A stretch of 64,000 nucleotides of DNA from Pseudomonas sp. P5_109 (GCF_034009455.1 NZ_CP125380.1:716001-780000); one strand, 5' to 3'; positions 35,820-45,859 are shown, counted from the stretch's first letter. A program made the numbers and translations. Notes: a model not told the origin generated them from the letters alone.

Positions 35820-35907
35820 GTGGGAGCGGGCTTGCTCGCGAAGGGGCCATCAGCTTCAACATCCATGTTGACTGATAGACCGCTTTCGCGAGCAAGCCCG
35901 CTCCCAC
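35820..35907. repeat. REP doublet, GTGGGAGCGGGC family
   Basis: GTGGGAGCGGGCTTGCTCGC and its inverted complement, separated by about 45 bases, fill the space between the thiolase and the chemoreceptor gene, which converge here. Confidence 0.88.
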
Positions 35908-35931
35908 AGGTTTTAGTGGTGAGTTAGCGAA

Positions 35932-37878
35932 TCAGGTACGGAACCTGCGCACCAACCCGTCCAGCTCATTCGACAACCCGGCCAGGCTCTGGGAGTCCAG
36001 GCGCGCCGAGTTGGCCAGTTCTGCCACCAGTTGCGCATCGCCATGGATCTGGCTGATGTGCCGGTTGATGTCTTCGGCTACCTGGTGCTGCTGTTCCGCC
36101 GCGGTGGCGATCTGGGTGTTCATGTCGCGGATCACGTCCACCGACTCGCGAATCTGCCCAAAGCTGTTGCGCGCCTCGCCGATGCGCGTCACCGATTGCT
36201 GGGACACTTCCAGGCTGGCGTGCATCTGTTGGGTCACCTGGCTGGTGCGTTTGGCCAGGTTACCCAGCAGCCCGTCGATTTCCGCCGTGGAGTCGGCCGT
36301 GCGCTTGGCCAGGGCCCGCACTTCATCGGCCACCACGGCAAAACCGCGTCCCTGTTCACCGGCCCGGGCCGCTTCGATCGCGGCGTTCAGCGCCAGCAGG
36401 TTGGTTTGTTCGGCGATCGAGCGGATGGTCCCGAGGATCGACTGAATGTCGTTACTGTCGCGCTCCAGTTGCTGCATCGACTGGGCCGACTGTTCGATTT
36501 CCTGGCTCAGGCGATCCACGCTGCTCACCGCCGCATCGATCTGCTGCTGGCCTTCGCGCGCCTGGCGCTGGCCACTGTCGGCCGATTCCGCCGCCTGACT
36601 GCAAGAACGCGCGACTTCGTTGGCGGTGGCGACCATTTCGTGGAATGCAGTGGAGACCATGTCCACCGCCTCACGCTGGCGTCCGGCGGCTTCGGCCATG
36701 TCGCTGGAGACCTGGGTTGAGCTCTTGGACGTGGCGAGGATCTTGCCTGCCGCGCCGCCGATGCTCTGGATCAGATTGCGAATCGCGGCCAGGAACTGGT
36801 TGAACCAGTTGGCCAGTTGCGCGGTTTCGTCGCTGCCGCGGATTTGCAGGTTCTGGGTCAGGTCGCCTTCGCCCTGGGCGATGCCTTCCAGGCCGCTGGC
36901 CACGCTGCGGATCGGGCGCACGATGAGGCTGGCAAAACTGGCGCCAACGATGGCGAAGACCACGGCCAGAACAGCAGCGATGATGGCGATCAACCAGGTC
37001 AACTGGGTCGCGGAGCTCATCACGTCGTCCTGTTTGATCAGGCCGATGAAAGTCCAGCCCAGTTGCTCCGATGGCCAGACGTTGGCCATGTAGCGCTCGC
37101 CGTTCAGCTCCACTTCCACCAGGCCTTTGCCGGCCTTGGCCAGTTGCGCGTAGCCGTCGCCAAGGCTGTTCAGTGGCTTGAAGTTGTGTTCCGGTTGTTT
37201 CGGATCCACCAGGACCATGCCGGTGTTTTCCAGCAGCATCAGGTAGCCGGTTTCGCCGAGCTTGATCTGCTTGACGATTTCGGTGAGCTGCTTGAGCGTC
37301 ACGTCGATGCTGACCACGCCGCCGTTGGTGCCCAGCTTGTTGTCGATGGTGCGCACGGTGCTGACGTAGGTCGCGTCATCCTGGGCCCAGTAGTAGGCCT
37401 CGGTGCGGAACGGCTTGCCCGGTTTGGCCTGGGCGGCCTTGTACCAGGGGCGCTGGCGCGGGTCGTAGTTGTTCAGTTTCGGATCATCCGGCCACGACAC
37501 ATAGCCGCCCGCCGCCGTGCCGAGGATGGCATAGGCATAGGCCGGGTGGCTGTTGCCCAGGTCCTGGAGCAGGGTGAAGACTTTCTTGTCCGCCTCGCCC
37601 TGAGGGACGCTCTCGGCGTTGGCGGCCATGTAAGTCTTGAGGCTGTCGTCGGAATTTCGGATCAGCGGCTGCTTGGCCAGGTAATCGACGTTCTGGCTGA
37701 TGCCGTCAAAGAACAATTGCATGGCGTTGCTGACCTGACGAATCTCGCGGGCACTGCCGTCGATGAATTCGTCCCTGGCATCACTGCGCAGGTTCAGCAC
37801 AACGAGCGTGGCGACCAGCACCACGGGCAGGCAGGCGATGATTGCAAACGCCCAGGTCAACTTCTGTTTGATGTTCAT
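35932..37878 (-). CDS. dCache methyl-accepting chemotaxis protein, predicted amino-acid receptor
   Basis: A 648-residue chemoreceptor: membrane helix 1 (about 9-29), periplasmic double-Cache domain (about 35-275), helix 2 (about 283-308), HAMP ([20 protein letters not shown]) and a signalling domain with tip [20 protein letters not shown]. The ligand site keeps the full amino-acid motif: Tyr138, Arg143, Trp145, Tyr146 (YDPRQRPWY), Tyr171 and Asp192 with the expected spacing. It is therefore likely to sense amino acids, like PctA-type receptors. The ATG at 37878 has GGAGCG upstream; the longer frame to 38010 has no membrane logic. Confidence 0.93.
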   Translation of the reverse strand: MNIKQKLTWAFAIIACLPVVLVATLVVLNLRSDARDEFIDGSAREIRQVSNAMQLFFDGISQNVDYLAKQPLIRNSDDSLKTYMAANAESVPQGEADKKVFTLLQDLGNSHPAYAYAILGTAAGGYVSWPDDPKLNNYDPRQRPWYKAAQAKPGKPFRTEAYYWAQDDATYVSTVRTIDNKLGTNGGVVSIDVTLKQLTEIVKQIKLGETGYLMLLENTGMVLVDPKQPEHNFKPLNSLGDGYAQLAKAGKGLVEVELNGERYMANVWPSEQLGWTFIGLIKQDDVMSSATQLTWLIAIIAAVLAVVFAIVGASFASLIVRPIRSVASGLEGIAQGEGDLTQNLQIRGSDETAQLANWFNQFLAAIRNLIQSIGGAAGKILATSKSSTQVSSDMAEAAGRQREAVDMVSTAFHEMVATANEVARSCSQAAESADSGQRQAREGQQQIDAAVSSVDRLSQEIEQSAQSMQQLERDSNDIQSILGTIRSIAEQTNLLALNAAIEAARAGEQGRGFAVVADEVRALAKRTADSTAEIDGLLGNLAKRTSQVTQQMHASLEVSQQSVTRIGEARNSFGQIRESVDVIRDMNTQIATAAEQQHQVAEDINRHISQIHGDAQLVAELANSARLDSQSLAGLSNELDGLVRRFRT

Positions 37879-38322
37879 CCGCGCTCCAGATTTTCTTGTA
37901 GGCCCACGCAGTGCAGATGACTCGCGGTTTATTGGCAGCCGTAAACGTTCTTGGTCAACCCGGTCCTTGAGTGCGGCATCGCTTTTGTTGTGGCAGCGAT
38001 TGTCGGACAAATCACTTTGTCACTAAGGACTTCGGCTGTTGTCGGAGGAAATTGAGGCCCGTTGGGAAAAATCCTACGGAAGGTAGGAGTTGTGGTGTCA
38101 GCTTCTGTCGTAATTGCCCTCAATGCCCTTGCACAACAAGTGACGCAGGCTCGGCTATGATCTGGAGCGACCCGTACGGTCGTCGGGTTTACCTGATGAA
38201 ATCGGCACATTGTGTGCTTCTGCAATGTTCATAAGTCGGCAACCCCTCCCCCCCGTGAGTGGATTGCCGTATAACGAATGACTTTCGCGTGTTTGGTAAT
38301 AAAGGACCCACAATAAAAGCTG
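37879..38322. other. Intergenic region, chemoreceptor / RIO kinase
   Basis: A 444-base space with no convincing gene. It holds divergent promoters for the chemoreceptor and the kinase. CCCGTACGGTCGTCGGG near 38170 is partly palindromic. I see no REP unit, terminator or structured RNA here. Confidence 0.4.
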
Positions 38323-39216
38323 ATGAAGACTCCAAAACGCATTGAACCCCTGATCGAGGACGGTCTGGTCGACGAGGTGCTGCGCCCACTCATGAGTGGT
38401 AAAGAAGCAGCTGTTTATGTGGTGCGCTGCGGCAACGAGTTACGTTGCGCGAAGGTCTACAAGGAGGCGAATAAACGCAGTTTCCGTCAGGCGGCCGAGT
38501 ATCAGGAAGGCCGCAAGGTACGCAACAGCCGTCAGGCCCGTGCGATGGCCAAGGGCTCCAAGTTTGGCCGCAAGGAAACCGAAGACGCCTGGCAGAACGC
38601 CGAAGTGGCGGCGCTGTTCCGTTTGGCCAGTGCCGGTGTGCGGGTGCCCAAGCCGTTCGACTTCCTCGAAGGCGTACTGCTCATGGAGCTGGTCGCCGAC
38701 GAGTACGGTGATGCCGCCCCGCGTCTGAACGATGTGGTGCTGGAACCGGACCAGGCCCGCGAGTATCACGCGTATCTGATTTCACAGATCGTGCTGATGC
38801 TGTGTACCGGTCTGGTGCACGGCGACCTTTCCGAGTTCAACGTGCTGCTGACGCCGACCGGCCCGGTGATCATCGACCTGCCGCAAGCGGTGGACGCGGC
38901 GGGCAACAACCACGCGTTCAGCATGCTGGAGCGGGATGTGGGCAACATGGCGTCCTACTTCGGGCGGTTTGCGCCGGAATTGAAGAAGACCAAGTACGCC
39001 AAGGAAATGTGGGCCTTGTACGAGGCCGGCACCTTGCACCCGGCCAGTGTCCTGACCGGCGAGTTCGCCGACACGGAAGAACTGGCTGACGTGGGCGGCA
39101 TCATGCGCGAGATCGAGGCCGCGCGCCTGGATGAAGAGCGCAAGCAAGCCGTACGCGCGGCGGACGATGCTCCGCCGAGCAAGACCGAAGAACCGCCTCC
39201 GCCTTGGATGCAGTGA
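38323..39216 (+). CDS. RIO-type serine/threonine protein kinase
   Basis: A 297-residue RIO1-like kinase. The N-lobe has the nucleotide loop MSGKEAAVYVVR and catalytic Lys in LRCAKVYKE. The catalytic loop is LVHGDLSEFNVLL, and the metal-binding Asp is in VIIDLPQAVD. The C-terminal extension is charged and ends in a proline-rich tail (PPSKTEEPPPPWMQ). Bacterial targets are unknown. It stands alone and is closed by a strong terminator. Confidence 0.9.
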   Translation: MKTPKRIEPLIEDGLVDEVLRPLMSGKEAAVYVVRCGNELRCAKVYKEANKRSFRQAAEYQEGRKVRNSRQARAMAKGSKFGRKETEDAWQNAEVAALFRLASAGVRVPKPFDFLEGVLLMELVADEYGDAAPRLNDVVLEPDQAREYHAYLISQIVLMLCTGLVHGDLSEFNVLLTPTGPVIIDLPQAVDAAGNNHAFSMLERDVGNMASYFGRFAPELKKTKYAKEMWALYEAGTLHPASVLTGEFADTEELADVGGIMREIEAARLDEERKQAVRAADDAPPSKTEEPPPPWMQ

Positions 39217-39224
39217 TCGGTTAA

Positions 39225-39252
39225 AAAAAACCCGGCGTCGGCCGGGTTTTTT
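39225..39252 (+). terminator. Rho-independent terminator after the RIO kinase
   Basis: The stem CCCGGC/GCCGGG has a GTCG loop and is extended by A6/T6. The T-run makes it functional rightward; the A-run on the other side could also serve leftward transcription. Confidence 0.93.
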
Positions 39253-39292
39253 GTGGGTTACAGATTCAATACCTGTGTCGACTGTTAGTCCG

Positions 39293-39390
39293 CCTTCGCG
39301 GGCAAGCCCGCTCCCACAGGGATTTGTGCATGTGTGCAGAATTTGTGACCGGCCGCAAACACTGTGGGAGCGGGCTTGCCCGCGATGGCG
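39293..39390. repeat. REP doublet, tail-to-tail orientation
   Basis: The left unit reads GCGGGCAAGCCCGCTCCCAC and the right unit GTGGGAGCGGGCTTGCCCGC, so the heads point outward, opposite to most other doublets here. It lies between the kinase terminator and cueR. Confidence 0.75.
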
Positions 39391-39413
39391 TCGGTACAGC
39401 CGGCTTCAATGCA

Positions 39414-39827
39414 TCAGGCTTGAGCCGGTTCAGCACAACACCCCGACTCAAGATTCTTCAGAATCGGGCAATCCGGCCGATGATCGCCCTGACAGTGCTC
39501 GACCAGATCCTGCAAGGTGTCGCGCAACTGCCCCAGCTCGCGGATCTTCCGGTTCAACTCTTCGATGTGCTGACGGGCCAGCGCTTTCACATCGGCGCTG
39601 GCGCGCTGGCGGTCTTGCCAGAGGGTCAGCAACTTGCCGACCTCTTCCAGGGAAAACCCCAGGTCCCGCGAGCGCTTGATGAACGCCAGCGTGTGCAGGT
39701 CATCATCGCCATACACCCGGTAGCCGCTGTCGGTGCGATGAGCGGCCTTGAGCAAGCCGATGGATTCGTAATAACGGATCATCTTTGCGCTCAGGCCGCT
39801 GTGGCGGGCCGCTTGGCCGATGTTCAT
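39414..39827 (-). CDS. cueR: Copper-responsive MerR regulator CueR
   Basis: A 137-residue MerR-family activator that senses Cu(I)/Ag(I). The winged helix is at the N-terminus ([20 protein letters not shown]). A long dimer helix follows, then the metal loop with Cys112 and Cys120 ([13 protein letters not shown]), the same positions as E. coli CueR. A second Cys pair sits at the C-terminus (SGCCAEP). It overlaps the copA stop by four bases and so is the second gene of a copA-cueR operon. It would act on the sites before copA and copZ. Confidence 0.94.
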   Translation of the reverse strand: MNIGQAARHSGLSAKMIRYYESIGLLKAAHRTDSGYRVYGDDDLHTLAFIKRSRDLGFSLEEVGKLLTLWQDRQRASADVKALARQHIEELNRKIRELGQLRDTLQDLVEHCQGDHRPDCPILKNLESGCCAEPAQA

Positions 39828-42217
39828 CGGTTGTCCTCCAGGTCCTTGGGTTTCCAGGTTTTCAACAGTAGCGCATTGCTCACCACGCTGACGCTCGACA
39901 ATGCCATGGCCGCCCCGGCCAGTACTGGATTGAGGAAGCCGAACGCCGCCAGCGGAATGCCGATCAGGTTATAGACGAAGGCCCAGAACAGGTTCTGCCG
40001 AATCTTGGCGTAGGTCTTGCGGCTGATCTCCAGCGCAGCCGGCACCAGTCGCGGATCGCCGCGCATCAAGGTAATGCCGGCCGCGTGCATGGCGACGTCG
40101 GTGCCGCCGCCCATGGCGATGCCGATGTCGGCGGCGGCCAATGCCGGGGCGTCGTTGATACCGTCGCCGACCATCGCCACCACACCGGTTTCTTTCAGGG
40201 CGGCGACGGTGGCGGCTTTGTCCGCCGGGAGCACTTCGGCATGCACATCCTGGATGCCCAGCGCCTCGGCCACCACGCTGGCGCTGCCACGATTGTCACC
40301 GGTCAGCAGGTGGCTACTGATGTTTCGTGCGCTCAGTTGTTGCACCGCTTGCAGCGCGCCGGGCTTGAGGGTGTCACCGAAGGCGAACAGGCCCAGCACC
40401 TGTGGTTCGGGGGATTGTTCGATCAGCCAGGACAAGGTCCGGCCTTGTTTTTCCCAGGCGATCGCCGAGTTGGCCAGCGCCCCGGCATCCAAGCCGCTGT
40501 CCTCCAGCAGGCGCCGATTGCCCAGCGCCAGGCGACGCCCTTCGAGGGTGCCAGCGATACCCCGGCCGGTCAGGGACTGGCTGTCGCTGATATCGGCGAC
40601 CTGCAAATGGCGTTCGGCACAGGCGTCCAGTACAGCCTTGGCCAGGGGATGCTCACTGCCCCGTTGCAGGGCGCCGGCCAGTTGCAGCAGGCTCGCCTCA
40701 TTACCGTCGACGGCACTCAGATGAGCAATGCGCGGGGCGCCGGAGGTCAGGGTGCCGGTCTTGTCGAACACCACGGCGCTGACTTCATGGGCACGCTCCA
40801 GTGCCTCGGCATCCTTGATCAGAATCCCGTAGCGTGCCGCCACGCCGGTGCCGGCCATGATCGCGGTCGGTGTGGCCAGGCCCAGGGCGCAAGGGCAGGC
40901 AATCACCAGCACCGCCACGGCGTTGATCAGCGCGGTTTCCATCGGCGCGCCATACAGCCACCAACCGATCAACGTCGCCAGGGCAATCAGCAGCACGGTG
41001 GGCACGAACACCTGACTGACTTTATCCACCAGTTTCTGGATCGGCGCTTTCGCGGCCTGGGCGTCTTCCACCAGGCGGATGATCCGCGCCAGCACGGTTT
41101 CCGCGCCGAGGGCCTGGGTACGCACCAGCATCCGGCCTTCACCGTTGATCGCGCCGCCGGTGACTTTGTCGCCGGGCTGCTTGGGCACCGGCAGGCTCTC
41201 GCCGCTGATCAGCGCTTCGTCGGCGTGGCTCTGGCCTTCGATCACTTCACCGTCCACCGGAAAGCGTTCGCCGGGTTTGACCATCACCAGGTCATCGAGG
41301 CGCAGGGCGCTGATGGCGACCTCCTGCTCGCGGCCATCGATCACCCGGATCGCCCGCTCCGGGCGCAAGGCTTCGAGGGCGCGGATGGCGCTGGCGGTCT
41401 GGCGCTTGGCGCGGCTCTCCAGGTACTTGCCCAGCAGCACCAGGGCGATCACCACCGCCGAGGCTTCGAAATACAGATGCGGCATGCGCCCGGCGGCGGT
41501 GGCCCATTCGTACAGGCTCAAGCCATAACCGGCGCTGGTGCCCAGGGCCACCAGCAAATCCATGTTGCCGGCTCCGGCGCGCACGGCTTTCCAGGCGGCA
41601 ACGTAGAACCGTGCACCGAAGATGAATTGCACCGGCGTGGCCAGGGCGAACTGCGCCCAGGCCGGCAGCATCCAGTGCACGCCGAACGGTTGCAGCAGCA
41701 TCGGCAATACCAATGGCAAGGCGAGGGCAATGGCCATGATCAAGGCCAGGCGTTCGCGATGCAGACGTTGTTGCTGGTTGTCGGTAAGCGGGTGTTCGGC
41801 TTCCCATACGCTGGCGCTGTAACCGGCCTTGCTCACGGCGGCGATCAGGCTTTGCGGATCGATCTGGCCGAGCAGTTCCAGGTGGGCGCGTTCGTTGGCC
41901 AGGTTGACGCTGACGCTCTTCACCCCCGGCACCTTGGCCAGCGCTCGCTCGACGCGACCGACGCAGGACGCGCAGGTCATGCCGTCGATGCTCAATTCCA
42001 GGCTCTGTTGCGGCACGCTGTAGCCGGCCTTGGCGACGGCATCCATCAAGGCCGGCAAGCTGTCGGCGGGTGCCTGGACCCGCGCCTGTTCAGTGGCGAG
42101 GTTGACGCTGACGGCACTGGCGCCAATGACTTTGCTCAAGGCGCGCTCGACACGCCCGGCGCAACTGGCGCAGGTCATGCCGGCAATCGGCAGGTCGAAC
42201 GTGGTGGATTCGGACAT
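39824..42217 (-). CDS. copA: Cu(I)-exporting P1B-type ATPase CopA
   Basis: A 797-residue copper-export pump. Two N-terminal heavy-metal domains carry GMTCASC motifs. Eight membrane helices follow, with the ion-binding CPC in [13 protein letters not shown], the phosphorylation loop [22 protein letters not shown], and the HP-locus ([10 protein letters not shown]). The ATG at 42217 is preceded by GGGAG; an in-frame GTG at 42226 is less likely. A CueR-type promoter lies just upstream. Confidence 0.95.
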   Translation of the reverse strand: MSESTTFDLPIAGMTCASCAGRVERALSKVIGASAVSVNLATEQARVQAPADSLPALMDAVAKAGYSVPQQSLELSIDGMTCASCVGRVERALAKVPGVKSVSVNLANERAHLELLGQIDPQSLIAAVSKAGYSASVWEAEHPLTDNQQQRLHRERLALIMAIALALPLVLPMLLQPFGVHWMLPAWAQFALATPVQFIFGARFYVAAWKAVRAGAGNMDLLVALGTSAGYGLSLYEWATAAGRMPHLYFEASAVVIALVLLGKYLESRAKRQTASAIRALEALRPERAIRVIDGREQEVAISALRLDDLVMVKPGERFPVDGEVIEGQSHADEALISGESLPVPKQPGDKVTGGAINGEGRMLVRTQALGAETVLARIIRLVEDAQAAKAPIQKLVDKVSQVFVPTVLLIALATLIGWWLYGAPMETALINAVAVLVIACPCALGLATPTAIMAGTGVAARYGILIKDAEALERAHEVSAVVFDKTGTLTSGAPRIAHLSAVDGNEASLLQLAGALQRGSEHPLAKAVLDACAERHLQVADISDSQSLTGRGIAGTLEGRRLALGNRRLLEDSGLDAGALANSAIAWEKQGRTLSWLIEQSPEPQVLGLFAFGDTLKPGALQAVQQLSARNISSHLLTGDNRGSASVVAEALGIQDVHAEVLPADKAATVAALKETGVVAMVGDGINDAPALAAADIGIAMGGGTDVAMHAAGITLMRGDPRLVPAALEISRKTYAKIRQNLFWAFVYNLIGIPLAAFGFLNPVLAGAAMALSSVSVVSNALLLKTWKPKDLEDNR

Positions 42218-42246
42218 CGGTCGCACTCCCTGTAGTAGATGACCAC

Positions 42247-42277
42247 AGGATCAACCTTGCCATGCTGGCAAGGTCAA
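42247..42277 (-). promoter_or_regulatory. CueR-type operator/promoter of copA
   Basis: The 21-bp dyad at 42254-42274 pairs ACCTTGCCA with TGGCAAGGT around TGC. Read leftward it sits in a 19-bp spacer between TTGACC (42272-42277) and GATCCT (42247-42252), the stretched spacing normal for MerR-family promoters and close to the E. coli copA promoter. Confidence 0.85.
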
Positions 42278-42308
42278 GCACCAATCTTGAACGTGCCGCT
42301 GATCTAAT

Positions 42309-42396
42309 GTGGGAGCGGGCTTGCTCGCGAAAGCGTCGTGTCAGTCGACATCAATTTTGCCTGACACGACGCCTTCGCGAGCAAGCCCGCTCCCAC
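42309..42396. repeat. REP doublet, GTGGGAGCGGGC family
   Basis: Complete inverted pair with a short spacer containing GTGTCAGTCGACATC. It lies between the copA promoter and the downstream end of the small periplasmic-protein gene. Confidence 0.87.
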
Positions 42397-42407
42397 AGGG
42401 ATCTGTG

Positions 42408-42791
42408 TCAGTAGCCGAGGCCGGCGCGTTTCAGGTACATCCCTTCCTGTGTCATCGCGATCCGGTACTTGAGCACATCCCCGGCCTTGAGCTGGATGTC
42501 CTGCGACCCCGGCGCGAGCATGCCCGGGTTGCAACCCGGTGCCTGGCCCGGCAGCAGTTTGAGGCGCAGCGAGACGATGCCCGGCGGCAGGTTGAACGAG
42601 GTGCTCTGTTCCTGAAACAACCGTGCCGCCAGCTGATCCTGGAGGTACACACCGATTTCGCAACTGGTCGCGACTTCCAGGCGCTCGCGGGAAATGATCA
42701 GCACGCCATAATCCTGACCGGTGGCGTTGACCGAAGGCACGGCGGCGAAAAGGCTGAGAAAGCCAAACAGGCTGAAAACTGACCAGCGCAT
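42408..42791 (-). CDS. Small secreted protein beside the copper genes, unknown
   Basis: A 127-residue protein with a signal peptide (FSLFGFLSLFAAVPSVNA). The mature part has two Cys residues (VATSCEIGVYL and GQAPGCNPGML) that could form a disulfide, and no known motif. AGGAGA precedes the ATG at 42791. It lies between copA and copZ, about 90 bases from the copZ CueR site, but on the opposite strand. A copper role is only suggested by position. Confidence 0.75.
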   Translation of the reverse strand: MRWSVFSLFGFLSLFAAVPSVNATGQDYGVLIISRERLEVATSCEIGVYLQDQLAARLFQEQSTSFNLPPGIVSLRLKLLPGQAPGCNPGMLAPGSQDIQLKAGDVLKYRIAMTQEGMYLKRAGLGY

Positions 42792-42878
42792 CGCTGAGTC
42801 TCCTGAGTTCGAGTCATTGATGGACGCAGCTTGGCCGAGCCCGGCGTCGATTGCCAGCCCGGCAGTTAACTTCAGAAC

Positions 42879-42909
42879 TTGACCTTGCCACGGTGGCAAG
42901 CTCGAAACT
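42879..42909 (+). promoter_or_regulatory. CueR-type operator/promoter of copZ
   Basis: TTGACC (42879-42884) and GAAACT (42904-42909) are separated by 19 bases containing the dyad CTTGCCACGGTGGCAAG. This repeats the layout before copA and puts copZ under CueR. Confidence 0.82.
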
Positions 42910-42939
42910 GGGTTCAACCCTCGGAAAAGGAGCTATCCC

Positions 42940-43137
42940 ATGCAAGTGTTCAACGTTGAAGGCATGTCTTGTGGCCACTGCGTCAAGGCCATCACCCAGG
43001 CGGTCCAGTCCAAGGACCCGGCGGCGAGTGTGCGGGTCGATCTGGCGGCGAGGGAGGTCGGCGTCGAAAGTGCGCTGACCGCCGAGCAGGTTATCGAGGC
43101 GATCAGCGAAGAGGGTTACGGCGTCAAACTGGCCTGA
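42940..43137 (+). CDS. copZ: Copper chaperone CopZ
   Basis: A 65-residue heavy-metal-associated domain. The Cu(I) site is Cys11 and Cys14 in GMSCGHC. The fold-typical second half is VRVDLAAREVGVES and the C-terminus is SEEGYGVKLA. AAAAGGAG precedes the ATG. It would bind Cu(I) and hand it to CopA, and it has its own CueR-type promoter. Confidence 0.92.
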   Translation: MQVFNVEGMSCGHCVKAITQAVQSKDPAASVRVDLAAREVGVESALTAEQVIEAISEEGYGVKLA

Positions 43138-43227
43138 ATTTGATAGTTAGCGAGCTACCGGAATGTTCAAGGCGTCCATGCGCGGCTAGACTGTCGGCCT
43201 GCCGACTACTGCCTCACTGGATGCCTG

Positions 43228-44424
43228 ATGAACTTCCGTACCATTCTGATTCTCGGCGCCTTGAGCGCTTTCGGTCCGCTGGCGATCGATTTCTACCTGC
43301 CGGCCTTCCCGGCCATGGCTCAGGCATTCGGGACGGATGAAAATCACGTCCAGATGACGTTGGCGGCTTACTTCCTCGGCCTGTCCATCGGCCAGCTGCT
43401 TTATGGCCCGGTGGCGGATCGTTTCGGGCGACGCGTTCCGTTGCTCGCCGGTGTCGGCCTGTTCACCCTTGCCTCCGTGGCGTGCGCCTATGCGCCGAAC
43501 CTGGAATGGCTGATCGGCGCGCGTTTCATCCAGGCGTTGGGCGGCTGCGCGGGGATGGTGATTTCCCGGGCGGTGGTCAGCGACAAGTGTGATGCAGTCG
43601 GTTCGGCAAAAGTCTTTTCGCAGTTGATGCTGGTGATGGGGCTTGCCCCGATCCTCGCGCCATTGCTGGGTGGCTTGTTGGTCAACACGACGGGCTGGCA
43701 GTCGATCTTCCTGGCCTTGACCGGTTTCAGTGCGCTGGCGGGGCTGGCGGTTGCGATGGGACTACCGGAAAGCATGCCGGCCCACATGCCGCGTCAACCG
43801 CTGTCGGGTGCGCTGCGTCAGTACGGCCGGTTGCTGGCCGACCCAATATTTCTTGGCCATGCCTTGACCGGCGGCATCGCCATCGCCGGGATGTTTGCCT
43901 ACATCGCCGGTTCACCCTTCATCTTCATCAAGCTCTACGGCGTGGCGGCCGAGCATTTCGGCTGGCTGTTCGGCGTCAATGCGGCGGGCTTCATCCTGGT
44001 GGCGCAGGTCAATGCGCGGTTACTGGCCAAACGTGGCCCGACGTTCTTGCTGGCGCGCGCGGTGTGGGTTTATCTGGCAGCCGGTTTGACCCTGCTCGCT
44101 GTCAGCGCTTTGCACCCGGCACAACTGTGGCCGCTGCTGATCCCCTTGTTCATCTGTATCGCCAGCCTCGGTTGCATCAGTCCCAACGCCGCGGCCTGTG
44201 CGATGAACGGGCAGGGCGCACGGGCCGGCAGCGCATCGGCGCTACTCGGTTGCCTGCAATTCAGCGTGGCTGCCGGTGCCTCTGCGCTGGTGGGCGTGCT
44301 GCACGACGGCAGCGCCGTGCCGATGGCCATGGTCATCAGCCTGTGTGGAATTCTGGTGGTGAGTGCAGCAATGCTCACCCGGCGTTTGCAAAATGCCCGG
44401 GCGCTGGCGCAAGCCCAGGTTTGA
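43228..44424 (+). CDS. MFS drug-resistance transporter, Bcr/CflA family
   Basis: A 398-residue inner-membrane exporter with about twelve helices. The family start is seen in LSAFGPLAIDFYLPAFPAMA, the MFS loop motif in YGPVADRFGRRVPLL, and the antiporter motif C region near LAPILAPLLGGLL. Substrates of the family include bicyclomycin and chloramphenicol; the substrate here is unknown. It stands 90 bases after copZ and may have its own promoter. Confidence 0.9.
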   Translation: MNFRTILILGALSAFGPLAIDFYLPAFPAMAQAFGTDENHVQMTLAAYFLGLSIGQLLYGPVADRFGRRVPLLAGVGLFTLASVACAYAPNLEWLIGARFIQALGGCAGMVISRAVVSDKCDAVGSAKVFSQLMLVMGLAPILAPLLGGLLVNTTGWQSIFLALTGFSALAGLAVAMGLPESMPAHMPRQPLSGALRQYGRLLADPIFLGHALTGGIAIAGMFAYIAGSPFIFIKLYGVAAEHFGWLFGVNAAGFILVAQVNARLLAKRGPTFLLARAVWVYLAAGLTLLAVSALHPAQLWPLLIPLFICIASLGCISPNAAACAMNGQGARAGSASALLGCLQFSVAAGASALVGVLHDGSAVPMAMVISLCGILVVSAAMLTRRLQNARALAQAQV

Positions 44425-44432
44425 AGCCGGAA

Positions 44433-44606
44433 TCAGCCGGCAGCACGCTGCGATTGGAGGATGGGAATCGGGTGAGGGGCCTGGATGCGGGCTTCGAGGG
44501 TGCGCGTGAAGGCGCGAGCTTCTGCTTCGCTGCGAAACGTCACAGCATGTTGGTCCAAGCGAACTTGCCACTGGGACTTTGCCAGTTCTTTTATCAGGAT
44601 CTTCAT
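44433..44606 (-). CDS. Small conserved protein, 57 residues
   Basis: The ATG at 44606 is preceded by AAAGGAG at good spacing, and the frame runs 57 codons. It reads MKILIKELAKSQWQVRLDQH, then AVTFRSEAEARAFTRTLEAR, with a short basic tail. Codon use fits Pseudomonas coding DNA and I recall similar short proteins in the genus. No function is known. It converges with the MFS gene. Confidence 0.72.
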   Translation of the reverse strand: MKILIKELAKSQWQVRLDQHAVTFRSEAEARAFTRTLEARIQAPHPIPILQSQRAAG

Positions 44607-44741
44607 AGCTGAACTCCTTTTGTAAAAGATGTCTCGTAAAAGACGTTACGCAAAAGCCTGCCTCGCAGGAGATTCGATTGTAGTCCTGAATACGAGCACG
44701 ATTGTGACAAGGGTCAACTGTCGGACTGACGGTTTGTAACT

Positions 44742-44764
44742 AAAAAAAACACGAAATTTTCGTG
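44742..44764 (-). terminator. Rho-independent terminator of the oxidoreductase gene
   Basis: Read leftward, the stem CACGAAAATTTCGTG is followed by eight T residues, about 80 bases after the oxidoreductase stop. A second hairpin (TCGGCGACCGG/CCGGTCGCCGA, 44782-44809) lies closer to the stop. Confidence 0.88.
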
Positions 44765-44845
44765 GGTGCCGGCAGGGATTGTCGGCGACCGGAACTACCC
44801 GGTCGCCGATGGAAAACATGAAGTCAGCGAAGGTTTTTCAGCGCT

Positions 44846-45859
44846 TCAGAAGCCTTCAAGCACAATCTTGCCCTTGGCTTTGCCGCTTTCCAACAGGGCA
44901 TGGGCACGGCGCAGATTGCCGGCATTGATCGTGCCGAAGTGTTCGCCCACCGTGGTTTTGAGGGTCCCGGCGTCGATCAGCCCGGCGAGGCGGTTGAGCA
45001 GGTTGTGCTGCTCGATCATGTCCGCGGTTTCAAACAGCGAGCGGGTGTACATGAACTCCCAGTGCAGGGACAGGCTCTTGCGCTTGAGCTTGGTCACGTC
45101 CAGCGACTTGGGGTCATCGATCAGCGCCAGCTTGCCTTGGGGGGCCAACGCCTCGACCAGTTGGTCCAGGTGCTGGTCGGTCTGGGTCAGACTGGCGACG
45201 TGGGTGACCTGATCCACACCGGCACGCTTGAGTGCTTCGCTCAGTGGCTGGCCATGGTCGATCACCAGGTCGGCACCCAGTTCCTTCACCCAGCTTTGGG
45301 TTTGTGCACGCGAAGCGCTGCCGATGACTTTGAGACCGGTGAGCTGTTTGGCCAGTTGCGTGAGAATCGAACCCACGCCACCCGCGGCGCCGACGATCAA
45401 CAGGCTCTGGCCTTCATCGGTTTTGCCTTCGCGTACTTGCAGGCGTTCGAACAACAGTTCCCACGCCGTGATCGCGGTGAGGGGCAGGGCCGCTGCTTCG
45501 GCGAAACCCAGGGTCTTGGGCATGTGGCCGACGATGCGCTCGTCCACTACATGCAACTCGCTGTTGCCGCCGGCCCGCGCGATGGAGCCGGCGTAAAACA
45601 CCTTGTCGCCGACCTTGAATAGCGTCACCTCACTGCCCACGGCCTTGACCACACCGGCCACGTCCCAACCCAACACCTTGGCCGCGCCGCCTTCGGGCTG
45701 GACGTTCTGGCGTACCTTGGTATCCACCGGGTTGACCGAGATGGCTTTGACTTCCACCAGCAAGTCGCGGGGGCCGGCAACCGGTTCCGGCAGTTCGATG
45801 TCTTGCAGCGCGTTGTCGTCACTGATCGGCAACGAGGCGTAGTAGGCAATGGCTTTCAT
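44846..45859 (-). CDS. Zinc-type alcohol dehydrogenase-like / quinone oxidoreductase
   Basis: A 337-residue MDR-superfamily enzyme. The N-terminal GroES-like fold has VKAISVNPVDTKVRQ, and the Rossmann fold has the nucleotide motif LLIVGAAGGVGSILTQLAKQ. The zinc ligands of true alcohol dehydrogenases are not visible, so a zinc-independent NADPH:quinone reductase is more likely. AGGAG lies before the ATG at 45859. It diverges from a LysR gene, its likely regulator. Confidence 0.88.
   Translation of the reverse strand: MKAIAYYASLPISDDNALQDIELPEPVAGPRDLLVEVKAISVNPVDTKVRQNVQPEGGAAKVLGWDVAGVVKAVGSEVTLFKVGDKVFYAGSIARAGGNSELHVVDERIVGHMPKTLGFAEAAALPLTAITAWELLFERLQVREGKTDEGQSLLIVGAAGGVGSILTQLAKQLTGLKVIGSASRAQTQSWVKELGADLVIDHGQPLSEALKRAGVDQVTHVASLTQTDQHLDQLVEALAPQGKLALIDDPKSLDVTKLKRKSLSLHWEFMYTRSLFETADMIEQHNLLNRLAGLIDAGTLKTTVGEHFGTINAGNLRRAHALLESGKAKGKIVLEGF

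Noticed and set aside
40085..42235. 716-codon frame antisense to copA
   Set aside because: A shadow of copA; His/Gln/Gly-rich low-information composition and no domain.
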